A stretch of 64,000 nt of DNA from Bacteroidota bacterium (lineage in GTDB: Bacteria > Bacteroidota > Bacteroidia > UKL13-3), in NCBI GenBank assembly GCA_013298895.1, contig JAAFJM010000006.1, forward strand, positions 62,001 to 126,000, in the 5' to 3' direction. The notes under the pieces were generated by a model. It worked only from the letters and a program-made list of their open reading frames with translations, searched no databases and was not told where the DNA came from. Positions 34,981 through 44,353 of this stretch are shown here, one piece after another. The position numbers and the translations under genes are program-made. The stretch's first letter is position 1. Each line of letters opens with the position of its first letter.

Positions 34981-37758
34981 CTACTCTTTTAACCAAATAC
35001 AAATGCCATTAGCCTTAATTGGATTACCAATTAAAGTTTTTTGGGTAATGCCATTTAAGTTTATCTCGTTGCTATTACCTATTAGTTTCCAACGGCCTTT
35101 TAAGTTCATTTTATTGGTATCAAAACTATTTGGTTTGTTATCATTATTAATCAATACCAATATTTTATTATCAATCATATAACCCAACATGGCTTTATTT
35201 TCAGGAACTATAAATTGAACAAAATTCTTTTCTAAAACAGGCTTTTTATTATCAGGTAAAATGCTGGTTAAACTCGGTTCTGAATTAATTAAAGGCTGCA
35301 AAATTTGAGTTCTTAAACTCATTAAACCTTGCCAATAAGCATGCATGTTTTTAAAATTGCTATTGGTGTAAGGTTCTATTGGTAATTTGTCGTTTTGAGG
35401 TGTTTTAGTTTTACCTATATTTTCCCAAATAAATTGGTTGGCTTTGCGCACATTATAAGTATCGCGTTTGCCATGAAAATACAATTTTCCACTTGGAATT
35501 TCCTTCACAATTTCCATTAAAGGCGCTAAACCTTTGCTGCGCATAAACTCGCTTCCACCATGCAATACTATTGGCCCAGGAGTAGTAAACAATAAAGTAG
35601 CTGCAATTTTATAATTGGCTTCATCCACTCCAAATCTTCCATCAAAATCAGTGGTTGCAAACTGGTCGGCTAAGGCATAATTATCATGAATATCTAAGTA
35701 ATTTATTCCGCTATTTATATTTTTTTGCGGAGCAAATGAACAACTCAAGGCTTTGATTACATTATCGCGTTCCTCTAAATTTCCTCCTGCCCAGCCGCGG
35801 TGTTTAAGTTTATCTGTCAATTCAAAAACTGGACCTTTGTAAGCATTTCTAGTATCATCGTTAAAATAACAAATAGGTGCTGAATCTTTATACCAATGCC
35901 AATTTGGATTTTTATTATACTCAGGGTCGTTGCTATCAATCCAAGGTTCGCCATAAATTATAATATCGCTTGGCAAAGCAGCTTTAAGAGCTAACAAAGT
36001 TTCTCTATCGGTTTGTCCTGCCAAGTCAATTCTAAATCCATCTACCCCAAACTCTTCAATAAAATGTTTGCATTGGTCAATAATCCAACGTTGCACCATG
36101 TAACGGTTTTCACTTTTGGTTTCGTTTCCATATTCGCCAATATGTTCTAAGTTTTTGGTTCGGTAGTAATATTGTTTATCAAAAGCATTAAAGTGAAACA
36201 AATAATTGCGGCCATCCATATTTTCAGCAGTGTGGTTAAATACAAAATCAACAATAACAGCTATGTTTTTTTCATGAAATTTTTGAACCACATCTCTAAA
36301 CTGCTTGCGTTCATCGCCTGGTTCGGTTCCTTTTTGGCGGTAACGGCTTTCAATGGCAAAACTATGCGATGTGCGATAACCCCAATCATAATTTTCGGTT
36401 GCAATGCCTTGTTCTATCATGTATTTATCTTTGCTAAATGCTTTTTTCCATTCGTCTTTTGGCCAATGAAGCATTTCTTGAACAGGCATTAAATGCACGG
36501 TATTGATACCTAAATTTACCAAATGGTCAAACCCAATTGGATAACCTTTTGAATTAGTTAAACCACTAACACCCATTCCAGCAATGGTGCCTTTCGTGTT
36601 TTCATCCAAAGGCAATAAGTCTGTAAAATCTTGCACATGCACTTCGTAAGCTATTACTTCTTCCATTTTAGGCCTCCCATTTTTTAATGGAGAAGCCGGA
36701 TGAGTTTTTGCAGCTACCATACAAGCACCAAAACTATCATCGCTTACACGTGCATAAGGATCGCTAATGTGAACAGGATTGGTTTCAAAAAATGAATTTC
36801 CTGGGTCAGTAAAACCGTGTACGGTATAATCATACCAAGTTCCTTCCAAATTTTCGTTTAATGTAGTTTCCCAAACACCTTGTACATTTACTTTCATTTC
36901 TATAGTAGAATAAGGCGTTTTTTCATAAAGGCTTTCGCTACCAAATTTAGGTTTGTATAAATACAATCTTACCATAGTGGCCCTTGGAGCAAAAACCCTA
37001 AAAGTGGTTTGTTTTCCGTCTTCCGAAATGTTTGCTCCTAGCTCTTTATTGCTTTTTAAAGTTTTAAACCAACCATCGTAAGTTACCAATGTTTTAAGTT
37101 TAAATTTGGGTATTTCTAAATAGTAAACCCTACGTTTATCAACGCCTGAAATTGTATTTAAATTAAATGAAACAATTCCTTTATCGTTAAATTTAATTCT
37201 GTGACTGATGGTATCAAAAGTGCCATCTTCCAAGTTATACGAAATATCTTTGATGGCTATTTTTTCGCCTAAAGCATTGGTTAATAACAAATCGGATTCA
37301 GTATAACTAGCACCTTGTGGCAAACCGGCTAATCTCACATATATTTGGTTATTATCTACCAAAGTAGCTTTAACACCCAAAGGCTCAACACCTTTCATAA
37401 AAATTAAATTGCCACCTTCGGTATTGGTAGCATTTGGTGCAGGGTCAAGCCATTGGCCAGCATCTATTCTAAACTTAAAAGGCATACTTGGTTTAATTAC
37501 TTCAAAATTAGGATTATATACTTTTAAAGTCCAAATATTACCAACCTGTCTTCTCATTATCCATTTGGTATCGGCCATATCTTGACTCCAATTTCTAAAT
37601 GCTCCTGTTACTACAACCTTGTTTTTTACTACCACATTGTAATCTTTTTCATTAAAAATAAAAGTAGTAGTATCGTTATTATGCGCATATCCGTTGGGCT
37701 GAGCAAAGGTTAATAAACAATAAAAAGTAAAAATAATTGTACAAAGTATTTTTTTCAT
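34981..37758 (-). CDS. pulA: type I pullulanase (GH13), secreted
   Basis: A 925-residue starch-debranching enzyme cutting alpha-1,6 branches in pullulan and amylopectin. A signal peptide (KKILCTIIFTFYCLLTFAQ) is followed by an Ig-like/CBM48-type N-domain, then the GH13 barrel: VIAYEVHVQDFTDL (pullulanase landmark), VDFVFNHTAENMDG, GVDGFRIDLAG with the nucleophile Asp, IIYGEPWIDS with the acid Glu, and LDIHDNYALADQ with the third Asp. Unlike its T9SS neighbours it has no sorting domain at the C-terminus, so it is probably periplasmic. It starts a minus-strand operon with the lamin-tail protein (6 nt) and trmN6 (2 nt), divergent from GtrA. Confidence 0.93.
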   Translation of the reverse strand: MKKILCTIIFTFYCLLTFAQPNGYAHNNDTTTFIFNEKDYNVVVKNKVVVTGAFRNWSQDMADTKWIMRRQVGNIWTLKVYNPNFEVIKPSMPFKFRIDAGQWLDPAPNATNTEGGNLIFMKGVEPLGVKATLVDNNQIYVRLAGLPQGASYTESDLLLTNALGEKIAIKDISYNLEDGTFDTISHRIKFNDKGIVSFNLNTISGVDKRRVYYLEIPKFKLKTLVTYDGWFKTLKSNKELGANISEDGKQTTFRVFAPRATMVRLYLYKPKFGSESLYEKTPYSTIEMKVNVQGVWETTLNENLEGTWYDYTVHGFTDPGNSFFETNPVHISDPYARVSDDSFGACMVAAKTHPASPLKNGRPKMEEVIAYEVHVQDFTDLLPLDENTKGTIAGMGVSGLTNSKGYPIGFDHLVNLGINTVHLMPVQEMLHWPKDEWKKAFSKDKYMIEQGIATENYDWGYRTSHSFAIESRYRQKGTEPGDERKQFRDVVQKFHEKNIAVIVDFVFNHTAENMDGRNYLFHFNAFDKQYYYRTKNLEHIGEYGNETKSENRYMVQRWIIDQCKHFIEEFGVDGFRIDLAGQTDRETLLALKAALPSDIIIYGEPWIDSNDPEYNKNPNWHWYKDSAPICYFNDDTRNAYKGPVFELTDKLKHRGWAGGNLEERDNVIKALSCSFAPQKNINSGINYLDIHDNYALADQFATTDFDGRFGVDEANYKIAATLLFTTPGPIVLHGGSEFMRSKGLAPLMEIVKEIPSGKLYFHGKRDTYNVRKANQFIWENIGKTKTPQNDKLPIEPYTNSNFKNMHAYWQGLMSLRTQILQPLINSEPSLTSILPDNKKPVLEKNFVQFIVPENKAMLGYMIDNKILVLINNDNKPNSFDTNKMNLKGRWKLIGNSNEINLNGITQKTLIGNPIKANGICIWLKE

Positions 37759-37792
37759 AGTGGCGAAAATCGGTATTTGTATCGAATATCAA

Positions 37793-37800
37793 TATATTTG
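37793..37800 (+). promoter_or_regulatory. putative -7 box for the GtrA gene
   Basis: TATATTTG matches TAnnTTTG, 11 nt before the GtrA ATG, in the 53-bp divergent gap shared with pulA. A TTTG lies 13 nt upstream, short of the usual 19. Confidence 0.4.
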
Positions 37801-37811
37801 CCCAACAAAAA

Positions 37812-38330
37812 ATGATTTTAGGTCCAATAAGAAAGCTGCGCATATGGTTCGCAAAATACCCAACTGCTAAAAAATTTATTAAATTTGGTATAGTTGGCAC
37901 ATCAAGTACAATGGTAAGTTTACTGGTATTTTGGTTGCTTTCATTGCAGTTTCCTGCACTTAATTTATTAACCAAAGCAGCAGGTTGGATAATGGGCTTT
38001 TTTGTGGGTTTTACCTTAAATAAATTTTGGACATACGTAGACCAAACCGATGATGGTGAAAAATATTTAATAAAATATATAGCTGTTTACGCTGTTACTT
38101 TTTTTATTTACCTAGGTTTTAACTTTTTATGCGACCATTATATTTTCCCCAATATATACATGGCCGATTTTTTCAAATCTTTAGAATGGCTAAAAACCTC
38201 GGAGTGGCTTAATAATAATGGACCTTTTGTATCTAATATTATTTCTATTTTACTCAATGTAATGCTCAATTTCATTGGAACTAACTTTTTGGTATTTAAA
38301 GTTCCTGAGCCAGATAAAATTTTTGAGTAG
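37812..38330 (+). CDS. GtrA family membrane protein
   Basis: A 172-residue inner-membrane protein. After a basic N-terminus come four predicted helices; the first has the GtrA-type FIKFGIVGTSSTMVSLLVFW and the second ends in FTLNKFWTYVD, the family's most conserved spot. GtrA proteins are thought to flip lipid-linked sugars for O-antigen glucosylation or teichoic/arabinogalactan modification. No glycosyltransferase partner lies beside it, so the substrate is open. Divergent from pulA. Confidence 0.88.
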   Translation: MILGPIRKLRIWFAKYPTAKKFIKFGIVGTSSTMVSLLVFWLLSLQFPALNLLTKAAGWIMGFFVGFTLNKFWTYVDQTDDGEKYLIKYIAVYAVTFFIYLGFNFLCDHYIFPNIYMADFFKSLEWLKTSEWLNNNGPFVSNIISILLNVMLNFIGTNFLVFKVPEPDKIFE

Positions 38331-38416
38331 GTTTAAAGTTAATAATTGTCAAAAATTCACAATTTTTATTGTTTTTAAAATTATAAAATTAAATTGCAAT
38401 TTACTTAATTAAATAA

Positions 38417-41400
38417 ATGAGAACCAAAATTACTACCTCACTCCTTTTTCTATTTTGCTTAAACAATTTACTTTTTTCCCAAAATTTAGTTCAAAGCCTC
38501 AACAAGTTTATTCCTGTCCCAAGTAAAATTCATAATAAAACATTAGGGACTTCTTTTTTAGGAAAAACTGCCACTTGTGCCACAGACACAATTGAATATC
38601 CTTATTTTAAAACAACTGGTTTTAATTTAATTGGAATCAATTCTACAGTTGGTGCTGCCTATCAATGGTATCCTGCTATGCAATCTATTACCGTTAAGGG
38701 TTTTAACTTTTTTGCATTTTTATCAAGTACCGCAGGTATCTTAAGCCAATCGGTAACCATTAATATTTATAATTCAACAATAGATTCATTACCAACAGGT
38801 GCTCCATTAAGGTCAATTACCATGAATATTGATTCTGTTACTGGCAATGGCAGTTTACTAGCAATCCGCAGAATGGCAATGTTTACCTCTCCAATTACAA
38901 TACCGAGTGGAAATGGCTATATATTGTCAATTGAAAACACAAGTGCTAATAATTTACTTGTTGTTTGTAATAATTGGAACACTTTTGATGGTGGGGCAGA
39001 ATGGTGTTCAAGTATAAAAATTGGAACTAATATTATTCGTTCTTATGCTGTTAGTATAGGTGCAGGTGGACCTACATTTGATGCCGATTTTATTATGCAT
39101 CCAATTGTAAATTATTCTATTACATCTTCATTTACATCTAATCCTACTTGTTTTACTATTGGCAATCAGATAAATTTCACTAATACATCATCAGCAATTA
39201 ATTTCAGTCGTTTTTATAATAACAGAGCATTTCTAGGATTAACAGAATCAAGTTTTAATTGGAATTTTGGCAATGGTACAGGTGGTTCAGCTATCGACAC
39301 CTCCGTTATTTATGGAAGTTCAGGACCGTTTAATGTAAAATTAACTGATACGTTAGAAGGATATTATAAATTTTGTGTTGACGTGACTAATACTACATCG
39401 AATTCAGTTCCTAACGCACCAACCACTGGTGGAGGAGGTAGCTACTGTCAAGGGTCAACAATAAATTTAACGTGCGGAACTGTTTCAGGAGCAACATATA
39501 CTTGGACAGGTCCTAACGGGTTTTCATCTGCAAGTCAAAATCCTGTTAGAACAGGCGCTTCGGCATCAATGGCAGGAACATATAATGTAAAAGTAACTGT
39601 TAATGGATGCACATCTCTTTCTTCAAGTGTTACTGTAAGTATTGTTCAACAGCCGGTAGCAACAAATAATTCACCAGTATGTTATGGTGAATCAGTTGTT
39701 TTATCTTCCAATTTAATCAGTGGAGCTAGTTATTCATGGACAGGACCAAATGGTTTTACTTCAAATCTACAAAATACTGTAAAAGCGAACCTAGCAATAG
39801 GTGATACAGGCTTGTATACCTTATCTGTAAGTTTAGCAGGATGCAGTTTTAACCCAACTACAACAAGAGTTATAGGTATTGCCTTACCCCCATCACCAAC
39901 TGTAAGTAATACAATAAATACTTGTATTGGATCTAACGTTAGCTTAACAGCAAGTGGAACATACACTAGTCCTTCATATACATGGTCAGGACCAAACAAT
40001 TATTTTTCTAATAGTCAAAATCCTAGTTTTGCAGCCAATTCCGTTTCTCAATCAGGAACCTACAGTGTTATAGTTTCTTCGGGCAGTTGTGCTTCCAATC
40101 CTTCGAATGTCTTAGTTAATATTTCTAGCATACCTGTAGCTCCAACTGTGAGTAATAATGGTGCATTGTGTGAAGGACAAACTTTAGTATTAAACGCAAG
40201 TTTAGTATCTGGTGCCACCTATAATTGGACTGGTCCTAATGGTTTCACATCAAGTTTACAAAATCCAACAATCAACAACTCAACATCTTCAACAGCGGGT
40301 ATATATACAGCATTTGTTATAGTTGGATCTTGCAGTTCATCTGTTGCAACAACTTCAGTTTCTGTTATACCTCAACCAGTTGCCAGTAATACCTCTCCTG
40401 TTTGTTTTGGTCAGGCAGTTAATTTATCAGTAACCTCAATTAACAATGCTACATATAGCTGGACAGGGCCTAACGGCTTTTCATCAGCATCTCAAAACCC
40501 AACAAGAACAGGAATATTACCAGCAGATACTGGCATTTACACTGTTACAGTATCAACTACTAGTTGTTCATTTAACCCATCAACTACTAGGGTGTCAGGT
40601 AAAGCCCTGCCTCCAAATCCAACTGTTGGAAATAGCACTAATGTTTGTTTAGGGAATACAATTAACTTATCAGCTAGTGGAACGTATACTAGTCCAATAT
40701 ATTCTTGGACTGGTCCTAATGGTTTTACATCTAACTCACAAAACCCTAGTTTTACGAGTAATTCAATTAATAATTCTGGTACCTATAATGTAACTGCCAC
40801 TAGTAATGGATGCACCTCAAACCCCTCATCAATTGCAGTAGTTGTTAATCCAATTCCTTCAACACCCACAGTGGGCAATAATGGGGCTTTATGCGCAGGT
40901 CAAACATTAAGTCTTTCTGCAAGCTTAGTTCCAAACGCCACCTACACTTGGTCTGGTCCAAATAATTTTGTATCCGCTATTCAAAATCCTTCAGTCGCAA
41001 ATGTATCTATCACAGATGCAGGAATATACTCGGTTTTTGTAACAGTTAATGGATGCAATTCTGTTGCGGGAAATACAACAGTGGTTATTAGTGCCTCTGC
41101 GCCTTCACCTGTTGCTTCAAGTAATTCACCTGTATGTTTAGGACAATCTTTAAACTTATTTGCTACTAATGTTTCAGGGGCTAATTATTCTTGGACTGGC
41201 CCTAATGGTTTTACATCAAGTTTACAAAATCCAATAATACCAAATGTAACTAATTTAAGTAGTGGTACTTATAGTGTAACTGCCACTACAAGCACTTGTG
41301 GTACATCTCCTTCTGCCAATGTAACTGTTAATGTTATTAGTTTACCTATCACACCAATAGCAAGTAATAATGGTCCTTCATGCGAAGGGTCTTCATGCAC

Positions 41401-43081
41401 CTTGAATATTTCTAGTATTAACGGGGCTTCATACGCTTGGTCTGGTCCCAACGGATATTCATCTTCAATTCAAAATCCAACAATATCAAATATTACAAAA
41501 TCAATGGCTGGTAATTATGCTGTAGTAATAAGTACTACACAATGTGGTGTAATTAACAGTTATAGTACAGATGTCATCGTTAAACAAAAACCAATTATTA
41601 ACGCAATTACGTCCAATAATATTATTTGTGCTGGCGATACTTTTCAAGCAATAATATCTAGTTCAAACAACAGTAATGGAGCAACATACAATTGGACAGG
41701 TGTAAATAATTTTATTGCATTTGGTAAAACGATTTTACTAAACAATGTAAATTCAAGTAATGAAGGACAGTACTCAGTAACTGCAACTGATTCAGGCTGC
41801 ACCTCACTTCCTTTTAATTTAAACCTAACCGTAAAGGCAAAACCATTAGCTCCTACAATTTCTAATGTTCCTCCAATTTGCGAAGGAGCAAAATTAGATT
41901 TATCAGCTTCATTAATATCTGGTGCCACCTATGTTTGGTCTGGCCCTAATAGTTTTTCTAGCTCAGTGCGAAATCCTAGTATTAATTTCACCACTAAAGC
42001 TGCAGAAGGAACCTACCGAGTATATAGCATAGTAAATGGATGTAAATCTGCCGAAGAAAGCACTGGAGTTATAATCAACAACAAACCCAGTACCCCAGTA
42101 ATTACTAATGTGGCGAATGCATGTGTTGGTGAAAACGTTAACCTTAACACTACTTTTGTACCAAATGCTACATACAGCTGGACAGGTCCTAATAGTTTTT
42201 CAGCTAATACACAAAGCATAAACTTAACCTCAGTAACTGTTAATAATTCAGGCACTTATAGCTGCCTTGTTACGGTTGCAAATTGCAGTAGTGATTTAGG
42301 AACAAGTAACCTTTCAGTTAATTCATTACCACCTGCTCCAATATTATCTAGTTTTCCTGTTAACAAACTTTGTGCTGGAGATAGCCTACAATTATTTGCT
42401 TCATTTATTGATTTGGCAACTTATTCATGGACCGGCCCTGCTGGTTTTATAGCAAATACAAGAACTCCTGTGATTAAAAATACTAATTTGGCCTATTCAG
42501 GAGTTTATAATGCAGTTGCTATTAAAAATAATTGCCAGTCATTACCAAGCACTATTACCATTACAGTAAATCCAACACCAAACACAGGTAATATTTCGGG
42601 ATTAACTAACGTTTCAAAGTTTGATACCACTTCTTATTCCGTTAATGGTCTTCAAGGTTCTAGTTACGAGTGGACCGTTTCCAACAATGCAAATGTACTT
42701 TTAGGAGCAGGTACCAATAAAATTCAAGTTAAGTGGTTGAATGTTGGTGTTGGTAATTTAAAAGTAATTGAAACATCAAATCAAGGGTGTGTTGGTACTG
42801 AAAAAACATTTAATGCAACAGTTACCCCTGGTTTAGGAATTAATGAAAGCAACCTATCTAATGATTTACTTATATACCCGAATCCAACCAATGATTTCAT
42901 TAATATATTATTTCCAAATCATTATATTAAACAAGTAGTTATTTACGACTTAATGGGTGGCGAAATTCTTCAAACTAATAAAACAAATATCAATATATCT
43001 GAATTGGCTTATGGTATTTATTTTGTTAAGGTGATAGATAATAATGGCAATAGTTGTATAAAAAAAATAATTAAGGACTAA
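38417..43081 (+). CDS. giant secreted Ig-like repeat protein with T9SS sorting domain
   Basis: A 1554-residue surface protein. Signal peptide TSLLFLFCLNNLLFSQ, a unique N-terminal domain to about residue 330, then 13 Ig-like/PKD-like units of about 80 residues, each with a core like ATYSWTGPNGFTSSLQNP. A PKD-like spacer (SSYEWTVSNNANVLLG) precedes the type A T9SS domain (LLIYPNPTNDFINILF...GIYFVKVIDNNGN). Units 1-3 and 4-6 are arranged as two tandem copies of a three-unit block of 723 nt, with the start of a third copy. The composition is Ser/Thr/Asn-rich. Likely an adhesin or matrix protein. A strong bidirectional terminator follows. Confidence 0.88.
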   Translation: MRTKITTSLLFLFCLNNLLFSQNLVQSLNKFIPVPSKIHNKTLGTSFLGKTATCATDTIEYPYFKTTGFNLIGINSTVGAAYQWYPAMQSITVKGFNFFAFLSSTAGILSQSVTINIYNSTIDSLPTGAPLRSITMNIDSVTGNGSLLAIRRMAMFTSPITIPSGNGYILSIENTSANNLLVVCNNWNTFDGGAEWCSSIKIGTNIIRSYAVSIGAGGPTFDADFIMHPIVNYSITSSFTSNPTCFTIGNQINFTNTSSAINFSRFYNNRAFLGLTESSFNWNFGNGTGGSAIDTSVIYGSSGPFNVKLTDTLEGYYKFCVDVTNTTSNSVPNAPTTGGGGSYCQGSTINLTCGTVSGATYTWTGPNGFSSASQNPVRTGASASMAGTYNVKVTVNGCTSLSSSVTVSIVQQPVATNNSPVCYGESVVLSSNLISGASYSWTGPNGFTSNLQNTVKANLAIGDTGLYTLSVSLAGCSFNPTTTRVIGIALPPSPTVSNTINTCIGSNVSLTASGTYTSPSYTWSGPNNYFSNSQNPSFAANSVSQSGTYSVIVSSGSCASNPSNVLVNISSIPVAPTVSNNGALCEGQTLVLNASLVSGATYNWTGPNGFTSSLQNPTINNSTSSTAGIYTAFVIVGSCSSSVATTSVSVIPQPVASNTSPVCFGQAVNLSVTSINNATYSWTGPNGFSSASQNPTRTGILPADTGIYTVTVSTTSCSFNPSTTRVSGKALPPNPTVGNSTNVCLGNTINLSASGTYTSPIYSWTGPNGFTSNSQNPSFTSNSINNSGTYNVTATSNGCTSNPSSIAVVVNPIPSTPTVGNNGALCAGQTLSLSASLVPNATYTWSGPNNFVSAIQNPSVANVSITDAGIYSVFVTVNGCNSVAGNTTVVISASAPSPVASSNSPVCLGQSLNLFATNVSGANYSWTGPNGFTSSLQNPIIPNVTNLSSGTYSVTATTSTCGTSPSANVTVNVISLPITPIASNNGPSCEGSSCTLNISSINGASYAWSGPNGYSSSIQNPTISNITKSMAGNYAVVISTTQCGVINSYSTDVIVKQKPIINAITSNNIICAGDTFQAIISSSNNSNGATYNWTGVNNFIAFGKTILLNNVNSSNEGQYSVTATDSGCTSLPFNLNLTVKAKPLAPTISNVPPICEGAKLDLSASLISGATYVWSGPNSFSSSVRNPSINFTTKAAEGTYRVYSIVNGCKSAEESTGVIINNKPSTPVITNVANACVGENVNLNTTFVPNATYSWTGPNSFSANTQSINLTSVTVNNSGTYSCLVTVANCSSDLGTSNLSVNSLPPAPILSSFPVNKLCAGDSLQLFASFIDLATYSWTGPAGFIANTRTPVIKNTNLAYSGVYNAVAIKNNCQSLPSTITITVNPTPNTGNISGLTNVSKFDTTSYSVNGLQGSSYEWTVSNNANVLLGAGTNKIQVKWLNVGVGNLKVIETSNQGCVGTEKTFNATVTPGLGINESNLSNDLLIYPNPTNDFINILFPNHYIKQVVIYDLMGGEILQTNKTNINISELAYGIYFVKVIDNNGNSCIKKIIKD
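39420..40950 (+). repeat. higher-order tandem repeat (723-nt three-Ig block) within the giant protein gene
   Basis: The Trp codons of the WTGP cores lie at 39503, 39737, 39983, 40226, 40460, 40706 and 40949. Spacings are 234, 246, 243, 234, 246, 243: the same three-step pattern twice, so each block is exactly 723 nt. Units 2/5 share CSFNP-TTR and ALPP, and units 3/6 share ASGTYTSP. The next unit (41192) breaks the pattern. Confidence 0.85.
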
Positions 43082-43092
43082 TTAGAAGTAAA

Positions 43093-43133
43093 CTAAGTAA
43101 AAAAACACCTTTTAAAGGTGTTTTTTTACTTAG
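43093..43133. terminator. bidirectional terminator between the Ig-repeat gene and the rRNA methyltransferase gene
   Basis: A nearly perfect 41-nt palindrome, CTAAGTAAAAAAACACC... paired with ...GGTGTTTTTTTACTTAG, 11 nt after one stop and 11 nt before the converging gene's stop. Confidence 0.9.
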
Positions 43134-43144
43134 TATTATTTGAA

Positions 43145-44320
43145 TTATTCAACATGTAAAAGTAGTCCTTTTAAATACTCACCTTCTGGATGATAAATAT
43201 TTATTGGATGATCATCGGGTTGGCTCAATTGACGAACAATCCTAACATTTCTTTTGCACTCAGCAGCTGCGCTAAAAACTATTTTTCTGAATAAATCCTT
43301 ATCAATATGTTGGCTACAACTAAATGTAAAAATTAAACCTCCTGGTTTTACTTTTTCAATTCCTAATTTATTCAAACTTTGATAGCCCCTTGAAGCATTA
43401 GCAACTGCCCTTGAATGTTTGGCAAATGCGGGGGGATCAAGTACAATTATATCATATGTTTTTTGGCATTGTTTTAAGTACTCAAAACAATCTGCTGCTA
43501 TGCCTTCGTGGTTCAAAAATCCATTTAGTACCACATTTTGATTGGCTAATTCAATAGCTTCTTTACTGCTATCAACTGAGTCAACCCAAGTGGCTCCATA
43601 TTTAAGTGCCGAAAGGCTAAATCCACCCGAGTAACTAAAGGTATTTAATACAGTTTTACCCATACTAAGCTCACCAAGCATTCTTCTGTTTTCGCGTTGG
43701 TCAATAAAAAAACCAGTTTTTTGGCCTTTTTCAACATCAATATTGAATTGAATATTGTATTCTTTGGCATTAATTGGCATTGGTAAAATGGCATCATTTA
43801 CCCACCTATTTCCATCGGTTACATTTTCAAGTAACTGCGTACTTTGTTTTGTTTTTAAATAAATATGATTAAAACCTAAACTATTTAAAGCTTCAAATAC
43901 ATATTGGCTTATTAGTTCAACTCCTTTTACCAGTATTTGGCAAACAGCAGCCTGATTGTAAATATCAATTATTATTCCTGGAAAAAAATCTCCCTCTGCA
44001 TGTATTAATCTATAAATATTGGTCTGGTCGTTATTAATAAATTGTTTTCTATATTCAAATGCACGAGTAATTTTATTTTTCCAATAATTGGCATTTATTT
44101 CAATTGGTTCACTGGTAAATTCAAATAACCTGCACATAATTTGGCTATTTGGTGCAAAAAAACCATACCCCAATAATTCATCAGCATTGGTTCTAACTTC
44201 TACAATAGAGCCGTTGGGTGCTTTAGGCATTTGTTTTACACCTCCACTAAATACCCAAGGATGACGATTAAGCAATGAACGTTCTCTTCCGCTTTTTAAA
44301 ATTATTTTTTCGTAATTCAT
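43145..44320 (-). CDS. class I SAM-dependent rRNA methyltransferase (RlmI-like, PUA domain)
   Basis: The start is ATG 44320 (MNYEKIILKSGRERSLLNRH), matching the family start; the track adds seven residues. 391 residues. The N-terminal PUA domain (RHPWVFSGGVKQMP, GYGFFAPNSQIMCRLF) is followed by a methyltransferase core: VEKGQKTGFFIDQRENRR, VLNTFSYSGGFSLSALKYGA (motif I), and DIIVLDPPAFAKH (catalytic DPPAF). This is the RlmI family, which makes m5C in 23S rRNA; Bacteroidota orthologues are usually annotated this way, but the exact base is not shown by sequence. Confidence 0.9.
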   Translation of the reverse strand: MNYEKIILKSGRERSLLNRHPWVFSGGVKQMPKAPNGSIVEVRTNADELLGYGFFAPNSQIMCRLFEFTSEPIEINANYWKNKITRAFEYRKQFINNDQTNIYRLIHAEGDFFPGIIIDIYNQAAVCQILVKGVELISQYVFEALNSLGFNHIYLKTKQSTQLLENVTDGNRWVNDAILPMPINAKEYNIQFNIDVEKGQKTGFFIDQRENRRMLGELSMGKTVLNTFSYSGGFSLSALKYGATWVDSVDSSKEAIELANQNVVLNGFLNHEGIAADCFEYLKQCQKTYDIIVLDPPAFAKHSRAVANASRGYQSLNKLGIEKVKPGGLIFTFSCSQHIDKDLFRKIVFSAAAECKRNVRIVRQLSQPDDHPINIYHPEGEYLKGLLLHVE

Positions 44321-44353
44321 TTGCGGCAAATATAATGGCAATATATAATATAA

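Noticed and set aside
36172-36492. 106-residue plus-strand ORF inside pulA
   Set aside because: Antisense to the conserved GH13 barrel of the pullulanase.
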